Shown here piece after piece: positions 25,764-37,835 of a DNA stretch of 64,000 bases (positions are counted from its first letter, which is position 1; every line of letters starts with the position of its first letter). The stretch is from Eopsaltria australis (taxonomy: Eukaryota; Chordata; Aves; Passeriformes; Petroicidae): the NCBI GenBank assembly GCA_034509425.1, contig JAVTVJ010000023.1, positions 806,001 to 870,000 on the forward strand, given 5' to 3'. A program made the position numbers and the translations under genes. The notes under the pieces were generated by a model. That model had not been told where the DNA came from and ran no database searches. It worked only from the letters and a program-made list of their open reading frames with translations.

Positions 25764-25858
25764 AATATATATATATATATATTTGAAGATGCTGCACAGG
25801 AATGTGCCTTATTCTCTTTTTTTTTTTTTTTTTTTGTTTTTTTTTGTTTTTTTTTGTT
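25764..25858. repeat. (TA)n run and T-rich tract in the 3' UTR
   Basis: About ten alternating AT steps are followed some 35 bases later by long T runs interrupted by single G's. Confidence 0.9.
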
Positions 25859-25915
25859 AAACTACAGTTTTCCTATGGATAGCAATGCACAATGTTTTAT
25901 ATATTTTATTAAAAA

Positions 25916-25921
25916 AATAAA
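25916..25921 (+). other. EVA1A: Poly(A) signal AATAAA, EVA1A proximal
   Basis: A canonical hexamer is followed within about 20 bases by GTCTGTGTTT, a GT-rich downstream element. Cleavage is expected near 25930-25940. Confidence 0.7.
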
Positions 25922-25935
25922 ACTTAAAAAAAAGT

Positions 25936-28900
25936 CTGTGTTTACCAGAGGAAAACCAACACTGAAGAAGTCATGTGTGACACCAAAATGGGCAATAAAT
26001 GCTAAATAAACTCTGGTTTGCTTCAATACAATTGAATTTGCATCCTCACTTTTGGCATAGCTGTTGCTTGAGGGAGATCTTTGGAAGAGTAGCACACCTC
26101 TCAAGCAATCAAGGCTGATGTTTTCTGCATGCAGGGAGCTGGCTGCATCTTTTTTTCTTTTTGGCTGCAGCTCATCAATCAACTTCTATGGTGCACAAGG
26201 GCAGGAGACCTGAGCAACAGGTTGGTACTCAAGGGGCCACCCCAAAGTGATTTCATGATGCATTGAGTCTGTTCCCCAGACTCAAATCATACCTGGGCCA
26301 GAAGCAAATGTTAAACAAACTAAAAGAAAAAAAATGTATGGAAGAAAAGGTGCAATGTTTTAGTGCTTCTTCACTTGTTGTCCCCTGGAGTTTTCAATGG
26401 GATATCACCACCCTCTTCACTCCCCAAGCACCAATTCACATCAGCTCAGTTGAAGGACTTGATGTTTCTCACATCTGCATGACACTGCTGTAGCCTGCAT
26501 GGCTTTGGGATCTGCTCCTCTGTCATTTGGGCAAGGAAATATTATTTCCAGAATCTTAAGGGTTTGCAAGGAAAATAAAGATCAAAATCTCTGACTACTC
26601 AGAGCTTTCCTGAGCCTTAAGGAGAGATGGAGATGGGTGGACCTGCCCCCAGGATGACTGTGGATGTTATAAGGGATTGTGGGCTGTGCCAAATGTGGGA
26701 GCTCCATGCTGGAACAGACCCCTGGCACTTGGGGTGTTCTTGGCACTCTTTGGGATCACTGGGGCTCTTCCCTGGATGAGGAAAGCTGCCTTGGAACTGC
26801 CCACAATTACTTCCTGTGGCTCTTGCAGGGTGAGAGCAAAGCTGAGTGACTGCAGCTGGGGGCACTGGCAATGCCAGAGTTCAGGCTGGCTGCCGAGAGG
26901 AGGCTTCACCTGGGAAGGCAATTTGAGCCCAGCAGAGCAATTCCAGGTCTGGTCCTGTGGAGATTCGAATGGAAAGACTCAGGATTGAGCTGGGATGTAA
27001 TTTTTGCACCTAATATGTAGAAATAAAGCAGGAGGCATGTCCCAAGCCCTGATGCATGGCCAGGTGCTTTAGCTGGAATGCTGAACACGCTCTGCTGAGG
27101 CTGTTGAGGAGCAAAGACAGGGTGAGGTCAGCGGGGTCAGTTCTGTTTGCCATGTGTTTTCCCTACAATGAGACAGTCCCTCAACCTTGGTGATTAGAGG
27201 ACAGCATCTTTTCAGATTTAGAGTGCTGTGTCCTGGGAGATAGCTTGCAAAACTGATTTTAAAAATGTTATAAATGAATGGATTTATGTGTATGATTTTC
27301 CCAAATGACTTCTTTTTGACCAGAGGAAAGAACAACTGTGGTAAATCTGAGTACACCTGATATGCAACTGTGGGATTAAAATATCTGCCTCAAATGTAAA
27401 TCACAACCAAACTCGAGTTACATATGGATGAACAGTCCTCCCTTAGCACTGCTAGTGCTGCTGTAAATATTCCAGATGAAGTTTGAAATAAAAAGGAGCA
27501 GGGTTGAGCAGACAAGCCCATCCCAGCCTTGCCCTAGGTAAAAAAATGTAACACAGGTAGTCTCACTGTCTTCATACCATGAGCAATACCTTCCTGAACT
27601 TTCTAGCTCCTATTTTGTCTCAGGGACTTGCATTTCTAAGAAGACTTTGACTAATGAAAAAGAAAAACTGCAATCCTTTGAGCTATGGAAAAGCCTTAAA
27701 GTCATTTGGTAAATACTTCTTGATTTGTCTCAAAAGTACTGAGTAGTTTGTCTGAGGGACAAAACAGTCAAAATTCGTGGGGCAGGAGTTTGATGGTTTG
27801 CCTTTAGCTCTAGAAATGGAGCAAAACCAGTCACCTGGAGTAGGGAAGAGCTGGATTCACTGGGGGTTAGGTCAAATCTGTGTTTCTTACCCTGCAAAAG
27901 AATATCTGAAGCATGTAGAGGTTTGGACTTGTCTGGTTTCCACCTTCTGTGTTGTGCTCAATGTATCATGAAATATTAAAACACTCACAGAGTCAGGGAG
28001 CAGAGAACAATTGCTTTCCTACCAGCCTACTGTGAGTCCCTCTTGTAGGAGGTTATGCATAGCTCTGCTCTCTTACTTCCATGCTTACTTAATTTTTACA
28101 TCAAAATGAAATATTATTTCCAGAATAACACTCTTCAAGTTCCCCAGGACAGATAAAGGAGTTGGAATCAATTTTTCCTGTTTCCTGAATGAGATTCTTA
28201 ATCACTGACCTTTTGGGTAGAGAGGTGCTGAGTTCATTTTCCATGTGAATCCATTTTTTGTGCCTCCATTTAATTTTAGAATTTTATAATAGGGGATAAC
28301 AGAGCAATCTTGAACTTGGAGCTGATCACAGGGGGAAGGACATGACACTGTATTTAAAGGATCAGCATTGCAGTTGCCACGTGCCATCTGCTGGGCCCAA
28401 GGCTTGGGGCAGGTGAGCCTTGAGCAGGGAAGTGCCTTTGCTGGACACTTTCACACCTCCTGCAAGCTGCAGGATACTTGGGTTAGTAACCACAGAGTCG
28501 TGCAGTTGTACCCTGTTAGCTTAGTAAATGAGAGGGATGTGTTGGAAATCTGAGGGCTGCACTCCTGGGAGAAGCTGAACACAGGGGTCAGGTTTTCAGA
28601 ACGTTGACTGCACGTTCATTATCCTCCTTTCTGGTGGGGCAGATGGGGCTGGGTACAGCAGTCATGGCTAGGCATGGAGGGGCAGAGGAGAAGGTTGCTC
28701 CACTCAGGCACCCACCCTGGTGTCCTACTCTGTCCCCATGGGCCCTGAATTCTCAGGGCCGTTTTCCCCTCTGCCACCATCCGACCATCACTACTGACCT
28801 CCTTTGTGGACCTGTGCTCAATGTACCCTGAAAATCTCAGTAATATGGTGTTTGCTGCCTTTCCCATGTCCACCCTGGTGTTCATATCCTCGATGAATTC

Positions 28901-30500
28901 CAGCTGGTTAATGAGGCATGTCTTTCCCTTCCAGAAACCACGGTGCCACTACTTAACCCCTTGCCTGCCATCCTTCCCAGCACCCCAGGGGCTGCACAAA
29001 TACAGTGAGCTCCCTGAGCCATGGTACTGCCAGGATGTACAGCATATGCCTGTGGTGCTGCAGGGAATCTGAATTTCCTTTTTTGCTGCATGGAGTGTCT
29101 CAAGTTTCTGGAGGTGTCACAAGCAATTAATCATCTTAGACTGGCCCAGAAATCCTTCTGCTCGGAATTGTTGTGGAGGTTTTATTGTAGTGAAGTTTTA
29201 ATAATCTGATCTGAGTTTCTAGTGTCCTCAGATACCCCAAAAAAAATAATTCCCAGTGTTGCTTGCCTTTGCTTGTCCACTCATTAGAAGTGGTGCAGCT
29301 TGCCCTTTCACGTAATTTCCTCTATTTTTTGCGGTTGTCTCAAGTTAAACACTGTCTCAGTTAAACACAACCAATCAAAAAGGCAGAAATGGTTTTGGTT
29401 CCTCACAGGGCAGCTCACCATTATGTGCTTTCCTACACCCCAGGGCTGAAGGTGCTCTCTTACTCTGAGTGATGTGGTGTTTAGAAGCATTTAAGCAAAT
29501 ATTTAAACAAATCAGTTGCTTTTGGGGGTTTTCAATTGCTGGGCACTGAGTGGATCTCTTCCAGTGGCAGTGATGTAATATCACCATTCGGATTATTGCA
29601 CCAGGGGGCTCTGGGGCACTGGGGTGATGTTACTGGGAATAGTGTGGGGGCTGAACCATGGCCATGGAAGCTGCTTGGAGAGGTGTGTGCCATGGATGCT
29701 CTGGGAAGTGTTCTAGGGGCACACTTGCTCATAGCGTGAGAGCCCCTCAGTTCCCCAGGTTCATCTCTCCAGAAGGATGGATGGCTTTGTCCTCAAGGCA
29801 AACTCGAGTTCAACTGGCCCGTGATTTCCCTTGGGAAGAGTCTGCTTGCTGAGGGGAGGGATAAGATACATTCCTTGCTCAGGTTCCTGGAAATATGGAC
29901 AGAATAACTCCAAAGTCAGGTTTAGTGGATGCCAACACTGATTCCCTTTTCCCTCTGTCTGATCACCAACGGGGAGCTCAGGAAGGCCCCCAGAAGGAGA
30001 GGAGGTGCTGCACCAATGTGCTCCACACCAAACCTGTGATCAGACCCCTTGATGGCTGGGAAGGAGGGACAGGGGACTCCTGCTGCCACACCTGTAATCA
30101 CCACACAAGGCTCCCTGGTGCTGAGGCTTCAACAGGAGCCAAGGGGATGGGGCCACTCTTTGATGACCAAAGGCTGTTGACACCATACTGGGACACTGAG
30201 GTCAGGACCCTGAGCATGGCCAGGAATATCTGATATCCACCAATACCACTGCAACCTGCCAAAAATGGCAAGGTTCCCTGGCCTGCTCCTCTGGAACCAG
30301 TTCCTGAGGAACATGAGGGACAGTCTGATTTTTTGGTGCTGGAGGAGACACTAATTTGGGGGATAGGAGTAGACTGTTGGTAAGGTACCCGCCTACTTGT
30401 GTGTGTCAGTGATGGCTTCACGCTGCACTTGTGCACTTGAAAACATATGGCTGCTTCCCAAACCACTCAGGACTCAGAACCATCCAGAAAACATTTCTAA
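25936..30500. other. Non-coding stretch downstream of EVA1A
   Basis: Apart from the distal poly(A) signals I see no feature. The segment at 26600-26990 is somewhat GC-richer and has a 103-codon frame, but that frame starts at TTG, lacks splice context and matches nothing I know. Confidence 0.5.
25994..26010 (+). other. EVA1A: Two further AATAAA signals, possible alternative 3' ends
   Basis: AATAAA occurs at 25994-25999 and again at 26005-26010, followed by CTCTGGTTTGC, which is moderately GT-rich. These could extend the 3' UTR by about 90 bases. Confidence 0.45.
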
Positions 30501-30892
30501 ATCACAGAATCATAGAATATCCTGAGTTACAAGGGACTCAAGGATCATCAAAGTCCCACTCCTGACTCTGCACAAAAACCATGTGCCTGAGAGCATTGTC
30601 CAAACACTTCTTGAACTCTGTCAGGCTGGTGCTGTGAGCACTTCCCTGGGGAGCCTGTTCCAGTGCCCAACCACTCTTTGGGGGAAGAAACTTTTCCTAA
30701 TATCAATCTAAACCTGCCCTGACACAATTTCAGGCCATTCTCTTGCGTCCTGTCACTGGTCACCACAGAGAACACATCCTTGTCTGCCCCTCCTCTTCCC
30801 CTGACGAGGAAATTGTAACTGCAATGAGGTCTCCCCTCAGTCTCATCCAGGCTGAACAAGCCAAGTGACCTCTGCTGCTCTGCGTAAGGCTC
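30501..30892 (-). repeat. CR1 LINE fragment (about 390 bp)
   Basis: It opens ATCACAGAATCATAGAAT (3' end on the minus strand) and continues through GGGGAGCCTGTTCCAGTGCC, TTTTCCTAATATCAATCTAA and GAGGTCTCCCCTCAGTCTCA to AGGCTGAACAAGCC, the usual CR1 order in reverse complement. Confidence 0.95.
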
Positions 30893-33800
30893 AGTGTCTT
30901 CACCAATATAGATACATTTTCACCACCTGATTTTATGTTTTGTTACACCTGTTTTGTCTTTTCACCTTCCACCCTAATGAAAAAATGAATTGGTCAAACT
31001 GGAGCCTCAGGATCCCTCCCAAGGTCTAAGCAAATCCAAGTGTGTTTTATTTTATGTCATGCTACAATAATGAAGTCTAAATAAAGTGCTTGGGAAAATA
31101 CTCCTGTGGGGATTTTTTTTTAATTTTATTTAAAGACATTCATTTTAGAAAAGAGTTCTCTGAAGTGCATGTGATGTTTTCTTATCAGCTGTACTACTAG
31201 AGGAACTTCTAATCAGTGGAGAGGGTATGCTGTTGTGCTAGTGTCAATCCATCATTCTTTGGAAGCATTTCTAATTTTGTATGTCCCAATCCCTCCTGTG
31301 TTGCTCCTTTGCTGAGCAAACTCTTAGAGTCCTCCTCCTATTTCACCTCTAGATTGCCCAGCTATGGCCAGGGCTGTAATGTGTGGCAAACCACATTCCT
31401 GTGGCTGATTTTTCCTTCTCAACTTTTCCTAGGTGGCAGGGGACCTGTGCTACCTGTTTTGCAACAGCTGCTGAGGAAACATGGAGTGGACCTTGGCTTT
31501 CAATAGTTCATCTGCCATTTTTCTGTTGAACAACGTGTGGATTTGAGTCAGGGGTGGTGGTGGAAGGGAAAAAGTCAAAACCTGGATTTGGATAGTTTTT
31601 TCTGTCGAAGGACATTGCTCTGAGCAAAGCGGGGTGGCTGAGAAGGAGAGGAAATCCTCATGCTGAACACGGGAAATGCAGTCTTGGGAGGAACCTATTT
31701 CTGCCAAGGCTTTGTGTTCTTTGCCAAATGCAAACACTGCCCCTTTGGCATCTCAGAGTGCCTAAATAATTTTTCCTGAGTAATGTGTTTATGTTTCTGG
31801 AGAAAAACTTTCTGAGGATAAAGAGTGACAGCACATGGGGGGAAAAGTCAAGTTTCTTTGTTTGATCTATTAGAAAACACCTTTCCCTCTTGCATTATGA
31901 CTTCATGAAGAAATATAAGCTAAAATGATGTGATGGAAATTGATATTTAAAAGGCCTGAAATGGGACATCTAAGTGAAAAGGTATCTTTCTTTGCATTTT
32001 CTGTCAGAGAATTGACTTGACTTGTTTGCTTTCTGGTGTCATTTGGAGTTTGATGTTACTCTGTAGCATGAGTGAAACCAAAACCCCCCACGGCACTTTT
32101 CTGGGGATGCAGTGCCATGCTGGAAAAACATCCTTTGGTTTTTGAAAAGGCAGTAATTTGTGCATTCCATTTCTTGAAAAAGTCTTTGAAATTCCCTTTT
32201 ATGAGGAATGGTCCTCTCCTCATTTCAATCCATTTTAAATGAATGGATTGTTTAGAAGGGGTAGAAGTATTTCTCCTTCCTCCTACATTTTTGAAGCCTT
32301 TGGACCACCCATGAACAACAGAGTTCAGAGGCATTTGATGGTTTTTTCAGAGCTGTTCTTTGTATTAATTTCTTTCTTTGCTGCCTGCTCTGAAGTAACA
32401 GACCCAACTGGACCTCTGTGTGTTGCTGTTTCAGACCACATCTGTCCTGAGTGTCCAAGTTCCCAAAGTGATTACAGTACCAGTAATGCATCTGTGCATT
32501 CCTGGCATCTTTTAAAAGGACAATTTAAGAGAAAAAGTTCAAGAGGGATCAAGCAAACCAATGTGAGTCAGAACGGGTGACTGTATCCAAAACCAATTCA
32601 GGATTTTTCTCCTGGAACTGGAAGTGGTCTGGCAGTGACAAGTTTCTTCTGAGAACTAACTGGAAAACCAGAAAAAGTGATTGCTACTGATAGTGCCTGG
32701 AAGACTACACATCTGCCCAGAATTCCAGAGGATGCTTTTCCTGGGAAGGGAAGTTGAATGCTGACTGACAAGACCCTGAAAGCTGCCACTCACAATCTTG
32801 GAGTGCTTTTGAGACTCCCTTGATGCTTCTTTTAATATATCAGCATCTCAGCAGGGTTTTCTGCCTGGATCTATGGCCAGGGCTGCAGAACAAGAGATGC
32901 TGGGGAAAGACAAACACCAAGCAGGGATGAGGCTGGTGAGGAGGAGCCTTTCCCCAATCACTTACTGAGGGCTGAGGTTCACCAGGGAATGGACTCTGGC
33001 TCTTGGTGAGAAGAGGAAAGAAGAGGAGAGCGACAGGAACAAGAGCGAGAGGGCTCTCTGAGAAACAGAAAACCTCTTGATTCTAAGTTTCCCAAGTCCC
33101 TCTCCCAACATTCAGACAATCCAAAATCCCTCCCAGCTGTAGTCCTCTCTCTGGAGGCTTCTTTGCCTGGTGACATAGGTCATGCCACAGTCTCCAGTAG
33201 GTTACTTGCTCCTTTTGGATGAAAGCTCAAGCCTCAAAAGCTTTTTTTCCAGAACATGAGCCACTTTCAGCAATAAAAACTTTTTCTGGTGAGGAATAAG
33301 TCCTCTCTGCCTTCCACAAAAGAAAAATCTAATTACTTCTTGGTGTGGCTGGAGCTGTATGGCCAACCAGTGGGATATGATTTACCACAGGCTTTTTTAT
33401 ACACTGGCTATGAAATATGCTCAGTTTTCCAGGATGGAAAAATGCCATTTGAATGTGAACTAATTATATTTACTTCCTTACTGTAAACTGCCATTGAAAA
33501 GCAAAAGCAGCAGTGAGAGCAGTCAGTGTTTATGTCTTATACACCCACACAGACCTCCTCCAGTGAAAGGATGAAAGAGAAAATAGTTTCTGAATGTGTC
33601 ATTTTGATTTGGGCCATTTCTAGTTTATATCAAGCTATTATAGTGACAGAAAACCCCCTATAGTTCTTGACTTGTAATCTGGAATATTTCAATTAAAAAT
33701 TGCCTAATAGGGATGAAGGGATGAATTGAGAAACCTCATTACAACTAACCCATTTCCACAAATCTTTTTCTTTTTTTTAAGAAAAGAAATGTTTTGCTAA

Positions 33801-34154
33801 AAACTGCTTAGCTAATCCCATTCACCAGGAGCCAGTGAAGCTGAAGTTAAAGTCAGGCTGCACATAAAACCAGACTTTTTCAATAACATCAAAAATTGGG
33901 AGTTGGAAGAAATTAACATATGATGGTTTCTATGTGACAAGAAATTTTTAATCAGTGTAGGATGTTTCTGAAGGACATTCATCCTTCTGGATCAGGTGGA
34001 AATTCAGAGAAGGTCTTGATGTATGTGACACAAAAGGAGTTTTAGATGGTCTGGACAGCTCCTGCTAAATGTATAATGTGTGATATGAGTGTCACCCATG
34101 TGCTCTGGCCCACAGGTTGGTGATAGAGCAACCTAGAAATAGCATAGGGATATC

Positions 34155-34226
34155 AATACCCTGAGCTATTAATACTCTGAGCTATCAATATCCTGAGCCA
34201 TTGATACCCTGAGCTATTGATACCCT
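34155..34226 (+). repeat. 16-bp minisatellite, 4.5 copies
   Basis: The unit is AATACCCTGAGCTATT, with copies starting at 34155, 34171, 34187 and 34203 and a half copy at 34219. There are no indels; copies differ by one to four substitutions. Confidence 0.95.
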
Positions 34227-36857
34227 CTTCAACTGATGGCCCTGTCCATGGGGTGAGACTTCTGTCCCTGAGCAGTAGCTGTCCCAGTTGATTGAAACTG
34301 GCTTGTTATGAAAGTAGTCACTGGGGATTTCCCTTTGATTTAAACAGTTCAGAAGGTGAAAGTCCTGAGTTCACTCCCCTGGCATCATGCTGACAAACTC
34401 ACTGGAGGCCCTTGATAGTACCAGGTTCCATCAGTGCTTGCTGGAGTTTGTAGCCATCAGTCACAGAGCTCAGAGAGGAGAAATGGCATTTTGTGTCCAA
34501 AGCATGTCCTGGGCTGTGAGAGTCTGGCAGGATGGGGAAGCTGGTGTGAGTGGAGCACTTGCTCTGCCACCACTCAGTGGTGAAGCTTCACCAGCCACTC
34601 CTCTCCCATGGACACTCATATTGTGGCAGAAGAATATTGTTAGTGGGTAGGTGTGTCCCCTCCAAGCTCTGTGAGAGCCCTCCAGGCTGTTTGGATCAGG
34701 CATTCAAAACAGAACCAGGGTGAGGGTTGACAGCCACCTCTGAGTCCCTCAGGGAAGGATCCCATTAATAACAGGGTTACATGCTCTGGTTCTGTGACTG
34801 CTGGGGTAACAATGAGGTGTTTCATTGCAGATGCTGCTCCCTCAGGCTTCGTTTTCTGGAGCTGAGTGCCAGCTCCCTATCAAACTGTATCACGGCTGCA
34901 ATCACTCCTCCTTCCTCTTTGCAGGCTTACTGGAGTTTGGGGTGCTTTGCAAAGAGAACATTCCCAACATGCCTGAGAGGACAACAGTGTGTTGTTCTGC
35001 TCATTTCAGAGCTGGGGGGGAAAAGCAGGGAAAAAACCATTTCTGCAGCTTTGTTTGGGCATGGCATCATGAAATGGTGTTGTACCTAGTGCTTGGCCCA
35101 CTCAAAGAGACTGACCACCCTTGGGTATCTGTGTAGTTCAGCAGATGAGACAAACATAAAAACACAGATAAAGGGAATTCAGGTGTGCATGAGGATAACA
35201 AATGTCAGGCAGCTTTAGCATGTAGGTGGGATATGGATCAGTGCATCTTGAATCTCCTATTTATGATTCTCAACCTTCCTTCAGAAATGCTTACATCTCT
35301 CTTGAGTGTATAGCTATGGCCAGTATTGGATATTTAAGATTTGACACTATGAATAACTGGAGAAATCCTCTGCATCCAAATGCCCTCTGAGATCTGCACT
35401 GCGTGTGTTGACTGTGTAGACATTGTGCTCATTCAGAATGACACAGGAATTGGGGCAGCTGTCTGGGTTTTTGTAGCTCTGCTCTTAGCCTGATCAACCA
35501 TTGATGAAAGGATAGGCCCAAACAGATCTCTCTGGCTTCAGAACTCTCCTTTAGAAGTCCAAGCTACAGGAATGTCTAAATACCAGACAGTAATGAGACA
35601 CTTAGATTAAAGTCTGTGGAGTGGAGTAACCATAAGGCTTAAGACAGGCCCTGTTTCATTCAGGCCTTAATATGTTTCATCAAGCAGAGGTTTTTCCTAA
35701 CTATGTTTGAGTGGAAAAGCACTGTCTACTGCTCATATTGGGAGAAATCTGGAGATATTTCAAGAAGATTCTACCCAAAATCCCCTCATGATAACTGTGA
35801 GATATTTCCTGAATGTATTGATGATATGGAAGGATGATATTTTTTATTTCTAAGCAGGGTTCTGAATTTATTGCTGATCCTATGGAAAAAACAGAAGCAC
35901 AGGTGCATTCTCGTGTAAAATAAAACTACTTAGGGCAAAACAGTTATAAAAGCTGGTAGAACTTCCATTTGAATGTATGAAATATTGATGGACTCAAGGT
36001 CCAGGGAAGTGACTTGCACTGATTAGCTCAGTGCAGGACTCTGAATATTGCTTTAGAGCCATTTGTCTCAAAACCAACTATCTCCTCTGAGAGAGGGACC
36101 TTTGCAATGTGATTTATAATTGCAAACTTCTAAATACAAGATTGCCTTGGTTGTGAATTTTTTAATCTTTCAACCTCAATTCCATGTCATGTGGTTCTAG
36201 TGTCATATTTTATCTTTGGTTTTATTCATAACATGGCCATAATTTCCTTGCTGACCTTCTATCAGTGTATTCATTATGCTTCAAAGGGCACATTGTCCTT
36301 CACTGCCTCATAGCAGCAGAGGCAAAATAACTTAATGGTGGTGTGTATTTTGGGCAGTCACTGGGCAAAGATGCTTTATAAACATGACACAGTGCATGGT
36401 GCTACTGCTCAACATGCCCTGGAAATAATGAGCATCTGTGATTTTTCAGCCTACAAATTATTTTGTGACTTATGTTAGAAAGATCTGAGAATTAGCAAAG
36501 TTTTTGGTGTATTTTGTATTTAAAGTCCTCACTTTGATTGCTGCTGTAAAGGTTCTTCCTTCTGCCTTTGTGCATATGAATCTTTGTAGCACTGAAAGGC
36601 TCAGCACCTCAGAGAGAAGCCAACCTTTACTGCTGCTCTTTCTTTTCTGAGTGAGAGGTGAGGTGATTTATTAATATTGAAGTTGTAGGAAGTCTGAAGA
36701 GCACAACTCAGCTCTTGCTATAAGTGTTCACTCTCACATTTCACTCACAGAACTTGGAAAAATTTTCGAGATCACTCCTGGTTTCTGTTGCAGGGAGGAC
36801 TCTGTTCTCCCATGCAGAAAGGAAAAGTTCAGCCGGAGAACTGGAAGCACATTAAAA

Positions 36858-36898
36858 TGCACACACATGCACACACAAGTACAAAGAAACACACAAAA
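36858..36898. repeat. CA-rich simple sequence
   Basis: It has degenerate ACACAC/CATGCACAC units and is too imperfect to count as a clean microsatellite. Confidence 0.6.
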
Positions 36899-37724
36899 CT
36901 GAGTGATACTCAGTCCTCTATCCTGATGATCAGGAACTCCTCTAGAAAATGGGCACTGTGTACTTGACCACAATAATAATTTACTTTTACTTTTTGGGGG
37001 TCCACCTAAAAGAATTTCTAAGATTTTTTTGTCTTTCTAAATAAATTGTGCTTAGGAATTTTGTATTCAGCACTGTAAAGCTGCAGAGTTTAACAATTTA
37101 AGAGTTTGTTACCAAAATTCAAGAGCAACAATTACTTTGGGGTGGGGAGTTCTGGTGGAACAGGACCTGTACCTCAGGGGCAGCAGCAAAGAACTCTCCT
37201 TTCAAAGATTGCTGAGGTTCATAAGGAGCTGGTTTTGGCCATGTAAAGCTGAAGCATTTGAGAATATAACCTGCCTTTATTTAAAATAAAAGGCACATCC
37301 AAATCAGGGCTTCACTGCTGGTCTCTGCAAGCTGCTCCATCATGTTTAACATTGCAATTTTCCCAATGATTCCTTTGTTATTTTTCATTCGATTGTCATT
37401 GCCATTTGCTCATGAATTTCAGACTTAGCCCGCCCAACAGCCGTGTTGATTTATGCAAGTGCTTCTTTATTCAGGTAAAGCAGATGAGTGTGCTGTAGAT
37501 CTTTCTTTTTGAATAGAGAACAACTAGGAGAACAGATGGCAAAGGGCCTGAATTTCACTTCATGCTGCTTTTTTCCATCACATTGGTTTTAGTGATTGAT
37601 GTTTCATCTGTTTTGTGAATGTATACATAAAAGGTTAAGAAGGTCCTGTGCCATTAATTCATTAATTAAAAGCAAATGAACTACAGGGAAGTTTCTACAC
37701 TGATCTGTTACAGGATGCAAGAGA

Positions 37725-37835
37725 ATAATAAGATCATTAATGCTGGAAAAGATGTCTAAGATCATTGAGTTTGGCCATTAGCCCATCAGTGTCAATTCCA
37801 CCACTAAACTATGTCCATAAGTGCCACATCTAAGC
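37725..37835 (-). repeat. CR1 fragment (CR1-Y/X-like), diverged
   Basis: GATCATTAATGCTGGAAAAG, CATTAGCCCATCAGTGTCAA and CCACTAAACTATGTCC parallel the better-preserved copies at 48561 and 58222. Confidence 0.85.

Larger units (their letters stand above)
24917..25935 (+). other. EVA1A: EVA1A 3' UTR
   Basis: It follows the TGA directly and runs about 1 kb to the first canonical poly(A) signal. The first half is of ordinary composition with a G-rich run near 25457-25470. The second half has a TA dinucleotide run (about 25764-25783) and a long T-rich block with interspersed G (about 25818-25858). The end is inferred from AATAAA at 25916 plus a GT-rich element just downstream. Confidence 0.75.
30893..37724. 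other. Non-coding stretch, no gene supported
   Basis: It holds the 16-bp minisatellite at 34155-34226 and a CA-rich patch near 36858-36898. Otherwise it is AT-rich single-copy DNA with only short chance frames. Confidence 0.5.

Noticed and set aside
26263..26285. Nine-bp perfect inverted repeat (TTGAGTCTG/CAGACTCAA, 5-base loop)
   Set aside because: One or two such stems are expected by chance in this length, and nothing nearby suggests a function.
26677..26988. 103-codon frame with a hydrophobic N-terminus resembling a signal peptide
   Set aside because: It starts from TTG, has no promoter, splice or homology evidence, and lies in moderately GC-rich intergenic DNA.
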